Assembly: GCF_900110915.1 (NCBI RefSeq)
Contig: NZ_FOFG01000004.1
Span: forward strand, 124,001-188,000
Source of the DNA: Faunimonas pinastri
GTDB lineage: Bacteria; Pseudomonadota; Alphaproteobacteria; Rhizobiales; Afifellaceae
Length of the DNA stretch: 64,000 nt
Direction of reading: 5' to 3'
The notes beneath the pieces are model-generated. The model was given only the letters and a program-made list of their open reading frames with translations. It did no database searches and had not been told where the DNA came from. Shown piece by piece: positions 17,213-27,027 of this stretch. The translations under genes were made by a program, and so were the position numbers. Within the stretch, counting starts at the first letter, position 1. Each line of letters starts with the position of its first letter.

Positions 17213-18307
17213 CTACTCCTCTCCGGCTTGTGCCCGGCACTCGCCTCCGAGCTTCTGATAGGCGTCGCTTTCGTCGGGGGAAAGCTGGTTGGCGAGCACA
17301 TGCGGCCAGATGCCTTGCGACTTGGCGGTCGACACCACGCAGCCACAGGCGCGGGTGCAAATGCCCGTATCAGTCCCGCCGCTCTCGCAAATCTCCTGGC
17401 AGGTCTCCACGAAATTGGCCGCCGGCCCCGGCAGGTTCGGGCCGAACGCCTGCGCGATGCACCAGAAAATGCCAAAGAGAAGCGGCTGGTGAATAAGATA
17501 GATGGCAAGGCTGTGCCGCCCGGCCCAGACCAGCGGCCGCAGCAATCGAGCTCGCACCGGCGGGAGACTCAGCCTCGGCGTGGGCCCTTGCAGGCCAGCG
17601 AGCCGGGCCAGCACCATTCCCGCCAGCACGCAGCCGAACCACGGGAAGACCGGCACGTAATCGTTGGTCTGCGGCGCATAGTCCATCAGCCCCAGCCATT
17701 GCAAGGCGGGCGCATCGAAGACGGGGCCAGCCAGGAAATGCGGGGCGGCAAGGCAGAAGATCGCAGCCAGCACCGCCACCCAGACCGGCAGGCGCAGGAA
17801 CGGCAGCCCCAGAACGCTGGCGACGGCGATACTATGAAGGATGCCGAAAAAGATGAAGGCGTCCGGGAAGACGAACCAGGTAACGACGGTCACGGCGGCT
17901 GCCGATACGGCCAGCATCGCCAGCCGCCGGCCGAAGCGCCGAAGTTTCAGACCGCGCCGGTTCGCCAGCACGAGGCTGACGCCGACGAGGATCAGGAAGG
18001 TGCCGGCGATGCAGCGGGCGAACAGGCGCCAGCCCGGCAAGTCCGCGACCGGATGGGCGATGAGCCCGAGCGCCCCGACATCCCAGGCGCCATGGAAGAT
18101 CGCCATCGCGATGATGGCGATGCCCCGCACGAGATCGATAAAGCCGAGCCGCCCTGCCCCGGCGGCACTTGGCGCGTCGATGCGCAGCGGACCTCCAGTT
18201 CCGGTGGCTGGCCCGCTCGCGGGCTCGGCGGGAGTGACGGGCGAGCGCGGGGCTTTGTCGTCCCGGCGTTCGCTCTCGGCGGAAACAGGCTCGCTTTTGA
18301 TGATCAG
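17213..18307 (-). CDS. Heparan-alpha-glucosaminide N-acetyltransferase-like membrane protein (DUF1624)
   Basis: A polytopic protein with eight or more hydrophobic segments and the family's first-helix motif GRLGFIDLVRGIAIIAM. The only standard start downstream, GTG 18130, would cut into this motif. The open frame runs back with no ATG, GTG or TTG to the leuA stop, where a CTG (18307-18305) overlaps the leuA TGA as CTGA; the coordinates use that CTG (364 residues). Related DUF1624 proteins transfer acyl groups to sugars across membranes. The C-terminal 80 residues are Cys-rich (ETCQEICESGGTDTGICTRA) and unusual for the family. It probably forms an operon with leuA. Confidence 0.75.
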   Translation of the reverse strand: MIIKSEPVSAESERRDDKAPRSPVTPAEPASGPATGTGGPLRIDAPSAAGAGRLGFIDLVRGIAIIAMAIFHGAWDVGALGLIAHPVADLPGWRLFARCIAGTFLILVGVSLVLANRRGLKLRRFGRRLAMLAVSAAAVTVVTWFVFPDAFIFFGILHSIAVASVLGLPFLRLPVWVAVLAAIFCLAAPHFLAGPVFDAPALQWLGLMDYAPQTNDYVPVFPWFGCVLAGMVLARLAGLQGPTPRLSLPPVRARLLRPLVWAGRHSLAIYLIHQPLLFGIFWCIAQAFGPNLPGPAANFVETCQEICESGGTDTGICTRACGCVVSTAKSQGIWPHVLANQLSPDESDAYQKLGGECRAQAGEE

Positions 18308-19893
18308 CCCGCCCGAAGTGCTTCGGGAGCCGTCTTGGCACGCCGTGTCATCAGCTTGTTGAGCCCGGAGACATAGGCCTTGGCGGAGGCGACCATGGTG
18401 TCGGTATCCGCGCCGCGGCCGGTGACGGTCTTGCCGTTCTCTTCCAGGCGGACCGAAACCTCCGCCTGCGCGTCCGTACCTTCCGTCACGGCGCTCACCT
18501 GATAGAGCATGAGGTCGGCGCCGTGCTCGACGATCTTGCGGATCGCCGCGAAGGTGGCGTCGACCGGACCGTCCCCGTGCGATTCCCGCGTCTCGTGCCG
18601 ACCGTCCACGTCCAGCGTCACCGTGGCGCGGGCAGCACCGCCCGTGCCGGAGATCACGGTGAGCGCGATCATGCGGATGCGCTCGCCCGCCGCGGCGACT
18701 TCGTCCTCGACCAGCGCCTCGATATCCTCGTCGAAGACGTGCTTCTTGCGGTCGGCGAGATCCTTGAAGCGCTTGAACGCATCCTCGAAGGCGTTTTCGC
18801 CAAGCTGGTAGCCCAGCGCCACCAGCTTTTCGCGGAAGGCATGGCGGCCGGAATGCTTGCCCATGACCAGCGAGGTCTGGCTGACGCCGACATCTTCGGG
18901 CCGCATGATCTCATAGGTCTCGGCGTTCTTGAGCATGCCGTCCTGATGGATGCCGCTCTCATGCGCGAAGGCGTTCTTGCCGACGATCGCCTTGTTGTAC
19001 TGCACCGGGAAGGCGGAAACGGTGGAGACCATGCGCGAGGCGCGGACCAGCATCCGGGTGTCGATGCCGGTGTCGAAGGGCAGCACATCGCCGCGTGTCC
19101 TGATCGCCATCACGATCTCTTCCAGAGCGGCGTTGCCCGCGCGCTCGCCAAGGCCGTTGATCGTGCATTCGATCTGCCGCGCGCCGGCGCGGATGCCGGC
19201 CAGCGAATTGGCAACCGCCATGCCGAGATCGTCATGGCAATGCGTGGAGAAGATCACATCGTCCGCCCCGGGCACGCGCTGGCGCAGCATGGAGATCAAC
19301 GCGAAATATTCCTCCGGCACGGAATAGCCGACCGTGTCCGGGATATTGATGGTGCCGGCGCCCGCCTTGATGGCGGCTTCGACGCAGCGGCAGAGGAAAT
19401 CGTGCTCGGTACGCGTGCCATCCTCCGCGGACCATTCCACGTCGTCGGTGTGGTTGCGCGCGCGGGTGACGGAATCCGTCACCTTCTGCAGCACCTGCTC
19501 CGGCGTCATGTTCAGCTTGAACTTCATGTGAAGCGGGCTGGTGGCGATGAAGGTATGGATGCGGCGACGCTCCGCCGGCCTCAGTGCCTCGGCCGCGCGG
19601 TCGATGTCCTTGGCGGAGGCGCGGGAGAGCCCGCAGATCACCGAGCGCTTCACCCGGCCGGCGATCTGCTGCACCGCCTCGAAATCTCCGTCCGAGGCGA
19701 TCGGGAAACCCGCCTCGATGATGTCGACGCCCATCTGGTCCAGAATGTCGGCGACCTGGAGCTTCTCCTCCAGCGTCATGGACGCGCCGGGCGACTGCTC
19801 GCCGTCGCGCAGCGTGGTGTCGAAGATCAGGATGCGATCCTTGTCGGAGGCAGGCTGAGGCGTCGATTGCGAAACTTCGGAAATCGTATTCAC
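18304..19893 (-). CDS. leuA: 2-isopropylmalate synthase
   Basis: 529 residues, full length. It condenses acetyl-CoA with 2-oxoisovalerate, the first committed step of leucine synthesis. The catalytic TIM barrel carries FDTTLRDGEQSPGASM at residues about 24-39 and the metal-binding STHCHDDLGMAVAN. A linker leads to the C-terminal LeuA dimer regulatory domain (TVISGTGGAARATVTLDVDG, residues about 390-510) that mediates leucine feedback. It is preceded by a leucine-rich leader peptide and a good sigma70-like promoter, so expression should follow leucine availability. Confidence 0.97.
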   Translation of the reverse strand: MNTISEVSQSTPQPASDKDRILIFDTTLRDGEQSPGASMTLEEKLQVADILDQMGVDIIEAGFPIASDGDFEAVQQIAGRVKRSVICGLSRASAKDIDRAAEALRPAERRRIHTFIATSPLHMKFKLNMTPEQVLQKVTDSVTRARNHTDDVEWSAEDGTRTEHDFLCRCVEAAIKAGAGTINIPDTVGYSVPEEYFALISMLRQRVPGADDVIFSTHCHDDLGMAVANSLAGIRAGARQIECTINGLGERAGNAALEEIVMAIRTRGDVLPFDTGIDTRMLVRASRMVSTVSAFPVQYNKAIVGKNAFAHESGIHQDGMLKNAETYEIMRPEDVGVSQTSLVMGKHSGRHAFREKLVALGYQLGENAFEDAFKRFKDLADRKKHVFDEDIEALVEDEVAAAGERIRMIALTVISGTGGAARATVTLDVDGRHETRESHGDGPVDATFAAIRKIVEHGADLMLYQVSAVTEGTDAQAEVSVRLEENGKTVTGRGADTDTMVASAKAYVSGLNKLMTRRAKTAPEALRAG

Positions 19894-19953
19894 GGGAATT
19901 TTCCTTCAGGCATGCGGTGCTCGGGCCGCGAGGATCAGCTGTCTCGATGATCT

Positions 19954-20015
19954 CCCCTGAGGACCCGCCCTGTGCGGCTCGCGTGGAGCAAGCCCGGGCT
20001 GCCGGCGCTCAGGGG
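19954..20015 (-). promoter_or_regulatory. Candidate attenuation structure in the leuA leader
   Basis: CCCCTGAG (19954-19961) and CTCAGGGG (20008-20015) are exact complements; the second arm covers the leader-peptide stop codon, so ribosome position would decide whether it can form. A further GATCA...TGATC pair lies nearer leuA. No clear U run follows, so termination may be Rho-dependent, or control may act on translation. Confidence 0.4.
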
Positions 20016-20113
20016 CGCCTAAGAAGAAGGAGGAGTCCGAGGTCGAGCGCGAGCGGCCGTCCAGACGGCACGGCATTCCGCAGCTTCATGACATCGGTGG
20101 ACCGCATGGTCAT
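20009..20113 (-). CDS. leuL: leuA leader peptide
   Basis: A short frame on the minus strand encodes up to 34 residues and ends with G followed by five consecutive Leu codons (CTC CTC CTT CTT CTT) and R-R-P, with three more Leu codons just before. In-frame ATG codons at 20113, 20107 and 20089 are possible starts; GAGG lies 8 bases before the first. A run of Leu codons between the promoter and leuA is the classic sign of leucine-dependent attenuation: ribosome stalling at the Leu codons would change the leader fold. Confidence 0.85.
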   Translation of the reverse strand: MTMRSTDVMKLRNAVPSGRPLALDLGLLLLLRRP

Positions 20114-20136
20114 CCCGTCAAACCTCGATAGGCAGG

Positions 20137-20165
20137 AGAATAACGTTTCATCGTGAATGGCGCAA
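20137..20165 (-). promoter_or_regulatory. Sigma70-like promoter of leuA
   Basis: Reading on the minus strand: TTGCGC (20165-20160), a 17-base spacer, then TATTCT (20142-20137). Transcription would start near 20130, giving a short leader before the leader-peptide ATG at 20113. Confidence 0.6.
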
Positions 20166-20315
20166 CCGCTCGCCTCGACACTTCGCAGAGGATGTTCACG
20201 CCTCGTTAACCTTCACGGTCTCATACTGTCTTCTTCGGATTTCTCGCGACGTTTTGCTCTGCCTGGCAACTTTCTTGCTTGGCAAGGAACGCCCGCTTGC
20301 ACCCTGGAGACGGAA

Positions 20316-20579
20316 ATGCCGATCCGGCAGGATCTCTATATTGCCCTTGTTCTGGCCGTTCTCGGACCGACGCTTGGCGCGGGAGCGACGGCGCGCGGTT
20401 GGGTCCGGGACGAAAGCGGCTTGATGGACGAAATCCTGAGCTCCGACCGCCTGTCCGAGACCGATGCGGATTCCGTCCGCACGCTGATCGCCGAGGCCCG
20501 CATGCTGCAGGCCGATGGCAACGAAAACGGCGCGGCAGCGCGGATGGCCGAGATCGTCGGCATTCTCCGCGCCGCCTGA
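20316..20579 (+). CDS. Small exported protein of unknown function
   Basis: 87 residues. The start is the ATG after TGGAGACGGAA; a longer frame from 20157 runs through the leuA promoter region and looks non-coding. Residues 1-27 form a signal peptide or anchor (YIALVLAVLGPTLGAGATA). The remainder is acidic and helical (DADSVRTLIAEARMLQADGN, then ENGAAARMAEIVGIL). Probably periplasmic; no family recognised. Confidence 0.65.
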   Translation: MPIRQDLYIALVLAVLGPTLGAGATARGWVRDESGLMDEILSSDRLSETDADSVRTLIAEARMLQADGNENGAAARMAEIVGILRAA

Positions 20580-20607
20580 CCCGCGCTCCGTCACCGGAAC
20601 GACAGGA

Positions 20608-21510
20608 TCAGCGCTCCAGCGTTCCCTCCTTGACGCGGATGGCGTCGCCGCCGATGCGGACAGTGGCAAGCGCTCCGCCATCCACGATCAGCTCCAACGA
20701 GATCAGTGAGGGCTGCCCCATTTCGAAGCCCTGCTCGATGACATGGCGATACTCGCCGTCGGGCAGCGCGTCGAAATTGAGGATAGCGCCCGCAAGGGCC
20801 GCCGCGGCCGAACCCGTCGCCGGGTCCTCATCGATGCCCATGGCGGGCGCGAACATGCGGGCGCGGAAGGAATGGTCGTGCCCTTCCGTCTCGCGGGTAT
20901 ACAGATAGGCGTCTTCCTTCCCGAACGCCGTCTCCCAGGCATCCTTGACCACCCTCGCCTTGGCGAGCGCTTCCATGCCGCTCACCGGAACGAAGTTGAA
21001 GGCAACGCCCGCCGACCAGCGACTCGGGCGATGGTTCTCGAACATCAGGTCGGAAGGGGCGAGCCCCAGCGCCGCGCCGATCAGCTCGGCCTCGATCGCC
21101 TCCCCGGCTTCTTCCGGCAGCTTCGGACAATCGAACTCCGCGAAGCCCGACGAGGGGTCGTGCAGTTTGACGCCGCAGCGTACCAGCCCCACGTCCTCCA
21201 CCAGCGTGACCACCGCCTCCTTCTCGCCCGGCTCGCCTCCGAAGCGCTTCACGGCCAGGGAAACCGCCGCGCCCACGGTGGGGTGGCCGGCGAATGGCAG
21301 CTCGGATACGGGGGTGAAGATACGCACCCGCGCGGAATGAGCGGGGTTCTCGTCCTTCAGTATGAAGATCGTCTCCGACAGGCCGAACCGGGTGGCGATC
21401 GCCTGCATCTCCTCGGCCGAAAGATCGTCGGCGTCATGGACGACAGCCAGCGGATTGCCGCCCTCCGGCCCGTCGGTGAAGACGTGGTAGATCTCGTAGC
21501 TCTTAGTCAT
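20608..21510 (-). CDS. PhzF family isomerase
   Basis: A 300-residue protein with the two-fold diaminopimelate-epimerase-like PhzF architecture. The N-terminal half has GNPLAVVHD, SETIFILKDE (catalytic Glu) and FTPVSELPFAGHPTVGAA; the C-terminal half has RMFAPAMGIDEDPATGSA. PhzF in phenazine producers isomerises a dihydroxyanthranilate precursor. No phenazine genes are present, so this is one of the many PhzF-fold isomerases of unknown substrate. It overlaps the antiporter gene's 3' end by 8 bases and is probably cotranscribed with it. Confidence 0.93.
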   Translation of the reverse strand: MTKSYEIYHVFTDGPEGGNPLAVVHDADDLSAEEMQAIATRFGLSETIFILKDENPAHSARVRIFTPVSELPFAGHPTVGAAVSLAVKRFGGEPGEKEAVVTLVEDVGLVRCGVKLHDPSSGFAEFDCPKLPEEAGEAIEAELIGAALGLAPSDLMFENHRPSRWSAGVAFNFVPVSGMEALAKARVVKDAWETAFGKEDAYLYTRETEGHDHSFRARMFAPAMGIDEDPATGSAAAALAGAILNFDALPDGEYRHVIEQGFEMGQPSLISLELIVDGGALATVRIGGDAIRVKEGTLER

Positions 21511-22756
21511 TGGGCACGCTTTCGAACGGAGTTTTCTGGATCAGGAAGCGCATCGTAAGCCCCTGAATCAGGATGGAGAATATGACGACCGCATAGGTCG
21601 CCAGCACGATCGGGGTCCGCGCGTTGGGATCTCCGATGGACAGCGCCAGCGCGATCGAAATGCCGCCGCGCACGCCGCCCCATGTCATGATCGGAATGGC
21701 GCGAGTGGCGAATGTCCCTTTCAGGAGCAGCAGGATCGGGACGGAAACCGAAACCAGTCGGCCCACGAACACGCTGATCACCGCAAGAACGGCAAGACCG
21801 ATCACCTGGAAGGCGATGGGCAGCACCAGCAATTGAAGCCCTATAAGCAGGAACAGCAGGCAGTTCAGGAGTTCGTCCACCAACTCCCAGAACTGGAACA
21901 GCATACCCTTCGTCGTTTCCGACATGGCCGTGTCGGCGCCACGGCTGCCGACAAGGATGCCCGCGACGACGACGGTGACGGGCGCCGACGTCTCCAGATC
22001 GGTGGCGAGCGTATAGAGCCCGGCCACGGTCGCCAGCGTGATCAGGATTTCCACGGGAGGGTTATCGATGCTCTTGATCGCGCGCACGGCGATCCATCCG
22101 CCGATGGCGCCAAGCACGACGGAACCAAGAGCTTCGCGCAGGAAAAGCAGACCGACATCGCTCAGATGGATTTGATCGTTGGGCTGGGCCAAAGCCAGGG
22201 CGATCGTGAACACGACAATGCCGACACCGTCGTTGAAGAGGCTTTCTCCGACGATGCGGACCTCCAACGGCTTGGGAATATCGAGGGTCTTCAGGATCGC
22301 CAGCACGGCCACGGGATCGGTCGGCGAGATCAGCGCTCCGAAAACATAGGCCCATGCGGCCGGCATTTCCGACCCGAGCAGGCGCGATCCCTGCCACACG
22401 CAGGTTCCCACGATCAGCGTCGACAGGATCACGCCGACGGTTGCCAACGCGCCCACCGCCCAGCGCTCCTGCTTCAGCCGCCCCGCGTCGACATTCAGCG
22501 CGCCTGCGAAGAGCAGGAAAGCCAGCATGCCGTTCATGAAGGTCTTGTAGAAATCGACCTTGTTGATCGTCCCCTCGATGGACTTGTGGATCGGCAATGA
22601 GGGAACGAGGCGATCCACGATCAGGACGATGATGGAGCCGACGAGGGTGACGACCAGAACCCCGATGGCGTTCGGCTGACGGAGAAACCGGCTGTTGATC
22701 CAGCTACAGACCGCCGAGAGAACCAGCAGCAGCGCGATGAGTTCTCCAGTGTCCAA
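21503..22756 (-). CDS. CPA1-type Na+/H+ antiporter
   Basis: A 417-residue membrane protein with about 12 transmembrane segments. Diagnostic CPA1 motifs are FGALISPTDPVAVLAILKTL and VGESLFNDGVGIVVFT, the latter carrying the ion-binding Asp. The start chosen is TTG 22756, because AGGAGG lies 7 bases upstream of it; a TTG at 22798 would lengthen it by 14 residues without a good site. It exchanges cytoplasmic Na+ or K+ for protons to hold pH and salt balance. The downstream phzF-like gene overlaps it. Confidence 0.93.
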   Translation of the reverse strand: MDTGELIALLLVLSAVCSWINSRFLRQPNAIGVLVVTLVGSIIVLIVDRLVPSLPIHKSIEGTINKVDFYKTFMNGMLAFLLFAGALNVDAGRLKQERWAVGALATVGVILSTLIVGTCVWQGSRLLGSEMPAAWAYVFGALISPTDPVAVLAILKTLDIPKPLEVRIVGESLFNDGVGIVVFTIALALAQPNDQIHLSDVGLLFLREALGSVVLGAIGGWIAVRAIKSIDNPPVEILITLATVAGLYTLATDLETSAPVTVVVAGILVGSRGADTAMSETTKGMLFQFWELVDELLNCLLFLLIGLQLLVLPIAFQVIGLAVLAVISVFVGRLVSVSVPILLLLKGTFATRAIPIMTWGGVRGGISIALALSIGDPNARTPIVLATYAVVIFSILIQGLTMRFLIQKTPFESVPND

Positions 22757-22837
22757 TCCGGCTCCTCCTGAGGAGTTCAGACGTTTGCGAATGGACAAAG
22801 GTTCCAGTCCGGCGGGAATTCATTTCCTCCGGCAAAG

Positions 22838-22868
22838 AAAAACCCCGCGGCGCCGGGCGCCGCGGGGT
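22838..22868 (-). terminator. Intrinsic terminator after ilvC
   Basis: On the minus strand, an 11-base GC stem (22843-22853 with 22857-22867, plus a flanking A-T pair) is followed by TTTTTCTTT. It lies 26 bases past the ilvC stop and separates it from the antiporter gene. Confidence 0.93.
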
Positions 22869-22893
22869 CTGATTTCTCGCCGGAAAGCGAGGC

Positions 22894-23982
<1,089 letters not shown>

Positions 23983-24038
23983 TCAAGGAGGCTGCGGGCA
24001 ACCGCGGATGCCGGAAAAAGCTGAGCTTTGTTGGCGCG

Positions 24039-24911
24039 TCAAAGCTTCAGGAAGTGAAAGGCGCGTCCGTCCCACAGCGAGAAATCGCGCGTGCCCTCCC
24101 GCCGGAGACGAAAACCCGCTGTTTCCGCAAGCAGTCGCGCGTCCCGCAGGTCCGTCTCCCCATCGCCTCGATAGGAGAAGTTGAGGATGACGAAGCTGCC
24201 GCCGGGCCGCAGGATTCGGGCGGCCTCGCGCATCATCGTCTGCGCGAGAAGAAGCCCCGGCTGCACGAGGTAGGGAAAGGAATCAACGGCCAGCACGAGG
24301 TCGAAGCTCGCATCGGCAAAGGGGCGGAGATCCTCCCCCGTCGATTGCTCGAAGCGAACGTTTCCGAGCCCGCGGCACCGGATGCCCGCGGCTTTCACCA
24401 TGCTGCCGGAAACGTCTACCCCGACGATCGAGGCCACCTTGGCGGACAATGCTTCCTCGATGCGCCCATTGCCGCAGCCGAAATCGAGCACGTCCCCGGT
24501 CGGGCCGAGCAGGCCCCATTCGTCCAGCCGGCCAACGATCTCGGCCGTCGCGGCGCGAAGGATCGCCGGGTTGCCGAGGGAATAGAGCGCGACGCTCCCC
24601 TCGCCCGAGATCGCGGCCACCCGGTCGAACACCCCGCGCCAGAGGGCGATCTCCTCCGCCGGCGTGGCCGCCGCGCCGGGCTCCCCCACTTCGGCAAGCA
24701 CGGAGCGGATCACGTTCCATGCCTGCGGATTGTCCTGCCAGAGTTGCCGCATCTCGGCGAGCCGTAGGGGATCTCCCTCCCTCCCATGCAGCACCGCATC
24801 GATATCGTCGGGGCTATCCGCCGCAACGATCATCTGCATCAGCGCGATGTTCGCGGGCAATCCCCCACGTGCACCCTGCGCCATCGCGTGCTGCAAGGCG
24901 TCCCGGCTCAC
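24039..24911 (-). CDS. Class I SAM-dependent methyltransferase (operon gene 10)
   Basis: 290 residues from the GTG that overlaps the upstream stop as GTGA. An N-terminal helical part of about 100 residues precedes a Rossmann methyltransferase core: VLDFGCGNGRIEEAL (motif I), IVGVDVSGSMV, SFDLVLAVDSFPYL and ARILRPGGSFVILNF. It is the last gene of the inositol/glycosylation operon and presumably methylates its product or an intermediate. The substrate is unknown; the first 15 residues could instead start at an ATG nine codons on. Confidence 0.88.
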   Translation of the reverse strand: MSRDALQHAMAQGARGGLPANIALMQMIVAADSPDDIDAVLHGREGDPLRLAEMRQLWQDNPQAWNVIRSVLAEVGEPGAAATPAEEIALWRGVFDRVAAISGEGSVALYSLGNPAILRAATAEIVGRLDEWGLLGPTGDVLDFGCGNGRIEEALSAKVASIVGVDVSGSMVKAAGIRCRGLGNVRFEQSTGEDLRPFADASFDLVLAVDSFPYLVQPGLLLAQTMMREAARILRPGGSFVILNFSYRGDGETDLRDARLLAETAGFRLRREGTRDFSLWDGRAFHFLKL

Positions 24912-25960
24912 GCCGCGCCCGCGTGGCTGATCGTTCGCTTGCGATTCATGCGGTCCGTCGCGCCCCAATCGTATTTGTGCGCCTCCCGACCCCGCAGGAA
25001 GCTGAAGGTCCGCACACCGCCCGCCGCAAGATCGGCCAGCACGTGCTCCATCAGCACCATGCCGGGGCTTTCGAACTCGTAGTCAGGATCGAAGCCGTTG
25101 ATGTAAGTCGCGGCCCAGTCACCCCGGCGCAGGCAATACTGGACGGCGACGATCTTGCCGCCGATCCTGAGGGAATCGAGCCGCAACAGCCCGGCTTTCT
25201 GCAGGCGCGGCACGGCAGCCCGCTGGAATTGCTGCACGACGTCCGGCGCCAGCACGCCTTCCTCGCCGCGTTCCCCCCAGCGCCTCGCATGAAGTCGGAA
25301 AAGGTGCCCGAGCAGATCGAGGCAGGTCTCGTCAGTCGCGGTCTCGAAGCTGACGGCGCCCCGCTTCGCCGCGCGGTTCCGGGCAAGCCGCAGATGCCGC
25401 TTCTTGCTCTTGCGCGCCTGCGCGAACACGTCCTCCCCCTCGACGACTTCCAGCACCGGACAGGCGCTGGCAGGCGTGATCTCGTCGCGGCAGCCCAAGG
25501 GAATTGGAACCCGGAACGCCGCCGCATGCTCCGGCAGTTCCTCCAGATCCCAGCTGTCCCATTCGTCGCTGTGGGCGGCGGCGAGATCGGAGAGAGCGGA
25601 GAGCGCGGAGAGCGCGGGGTCGCCTGCCGCCGGGTCGAGCAGGACGTCGTGGTAGTCGCTGAGCGAGATGCCGACCGGCAGGATACGGCGGCCATATACG
25701 CCGTCTTCAAGATAGCCCGGCGACAGCGCCACGAGGCGCCCGCCCTGTCGCACTGCGAGGGTGAAGAGCGCGCCGGGATGGAAGCTTTCCCACCACGGGA
25801 TCAGCCATGCCGGCGACTGAAATGGCGTGGCGCTCCCAGAAGCGTGCCAGAGTGCCCACCAATCCTTCTCCAGGGCGCGCAGACCATTGAGGTCGCGGAT
25901 CAATTCCGTCGTGAAAGCCGCTCCCGGGAGTTCGAGCGAGATCGCATCCGCACCCGACAT
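24908..25960 (-). CDS. CelD/BcsL-type GNAT N-acyltransferase (operon gene 9)
   Basis: About 350 residues. The duplicated GNAT-like (FemAB-related) layout has an N-terminal half with FQSPAWLIPWWESFHPG and a C-terminal half with RRWGERGEEGVLAPDVVQQF, IGGKIVAVQYCLRRGDWAAT and INGFDPDYEFESPGMVLMEH, the usual CelD-family signature near residues 270-310. Such proteins transfer acyl groups to amines during polysaccharide or glycolipid synthesis. In this operon the amine made by the PIG-L deacetylase is the obvious acceptor (inference). The start is ATG 25960, or GTG 25966, which overlaps the upstream stop. Confidence 0.88.
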   Translation of the reverse strand: MSGADAISLELPGAAFTTELIRDLNGLRALEKDWWALWHASGSATPFQSPAWLIPWWESFHPGALFTLAVRQGGRLVALSPGYLEDGVYGRRILPVGISLSDYHDVLLDPAAGDPALSALSALSDLAAAHSDEWDSWDLEELPEHAAAFRVPIPLGCRDEITPASACPVLEVVEGEDVFAQARKSKKRHLRLARNRAAKRGAVSFETATDETCLDLLGHLFRLHARRWGERGEEGVLAPDVVQQFQRAAVPRLQKAGLLRLDSLRIGGKIVAVQYCLRRGDWAATYINGFDPDYEFESPGMVLMEHVLADLAAGGVRTFSFLRGREAHKYDWGATDRMNRKRTISHAGAA

Positions 25961-25962
25961 TC

Positions 25963-27027
25963 TCACTGCGCGGCGCTCATCGCTCGCCCCGCGCCGAACT
26001 CCGCCAGCCGCTGGTAGACCTCGAAATAACGGCCGATCATCTGTTCGTTGGAGAAACGATGCCGTGCCGTCTCCCGGCAGACGCTCGGGCTGAGCTCGGC
26101 CGCGGCACGCATGGCCGCAGCCATCTCGTCCAGATCGTCGACGATGAAGCCGGTGCGGCCATGCTCCACCGTTTTCGGCAACGCCCCCTTGCGGAAGGCC
26201 ACGACGGGCGTGCCGCAGGCGGCCGCCTCGCGCGCGACCAGCGAACTCGTCTCGTCCACCAGCGACGGCACGACCAGACATTGGGCAGCCGTCAGGAGCC
26301 GGCGCTTGCGGGCAAAGCCGATGGGGCCGATGAAACGGCGGCGCCGGTCCAGTCGTGGCACGATTTCCTCGGTGAAATAGCGCTCGTGCTCGGCATAGGG
26401 AAAGACCTCGCCGGCGATCAGCAGCGACATGTCCGCCTGCCGGGCCGCATCGATCGCGAGATGCAGGCCCTTCTCCGGGCAGACGCGGCCAAGCACCAGG
26501 GCAAAGCCGCGCTTGGCGTGCCACGCCGTGAGTGCCTCCACGGGGACGCCGTTCTCGATGGGATCCAGGAGGCTCACTGCCGCGGTACAATCGTCATGCT
26601 GGGCATGGCTGACGCAATGCAGCCAGGTATCCGGCCGATCCGGCGTCAGTGAGCCCTCCGGATACCATGAGATCGGCAGGTGCAAGGTCGCGAGCACCGG
26701 CAGGCCCGCCGGCGGCAGATAACCCCAGAAGTCCAGACCGTGCATATGGATGACGTCGACGGGGAAGCGGTCGAGTGCCTCGGCGATGGCGGCACGGTGG
26801 GCGGGCCAGCACGCCTCGCGCACCTCGTTGCTGAGCGGCCCTTGGCGCCGGGGCACCGACACCAGCGTTCCCGCGACTTCAGAGCCGTCCACCGCCACGA
26901 CGATCGAGCGATGGCCCGCCGCGACCAGCGCTTCGTCCAGCGCGTGCAACACCTGTTCGGAACCGCCGACAGCATCGGGTCCGACGGGCGCCAGGGGATA
27001 GGCGACGCTGAGGACGGTGAGGCTCAT
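25963..27027 (-). CDS. GT4-family glycosyltransferase (operon gene 8)
   Basis: 354 residues with the GT-B fold of family 4. N-terminal YPLAPVGPDAVGGSEQVLHAL carries the glycine-rich donor loop, HMHGLDFWGYLPP follows, then the hinge LVLGRVCPEKGLHLAIDAA, and the C-terminal Glu-x7-Glu nucleotide-sugar motif is ETSSLVAREAAACGTPVVAF. Retaining GT4 enzymes include MshA and other GlcNAc transferases that act on inositol phosphate, relevant because this operon also makes inositol phosphate. It overlaps the PIG-L gene by ATGA. Confidence 0.92.
   Translation of the reverse strand: MSLTVLSVAYPLAPVGPDAVGGSEQVLHALDEALVAAGHRSIVVAVDGSEVAGTLVSVPRRQGPLSNEVREACWPAHRAAIAEALDRFPVDVIHMHGLDFWGYLPPAGLPVLATLHLPISWYPEGSLTPDRPDTWLHCVSHAQHDDCTAAVSLLDPIENGVPVEALTAWHAKRGFALVLGRVCPEKGLHLAIDAARQADMSLLIAGEVFPYAEHERYFTEEIVPRLDRRRRFIGPIGFARKRRLLTAAQCLVVPSLVDETSSLVAREAAACGTPVVAFRKGALPKTVEHGRTGFIVDDLDEMAAAMRAAAELSPSVCRETARHRFSNEQMIGRYFEVYQRLAEFGAGRAMSAAQ

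Noticed and set aside
20157-20315. N-terminal extension of the small exported protein
   Set aside because: It crosses the leuA promoter, has no ribosome-binding site, and a signal peptide begins at the internal ATG 20316.
20608-21510. PhzF as evidence for phenazine production
   Set aside because: No phzA/B/D/E/G genes are present in the window. PhzF-fold isomerases are common without phenazine synthesis.
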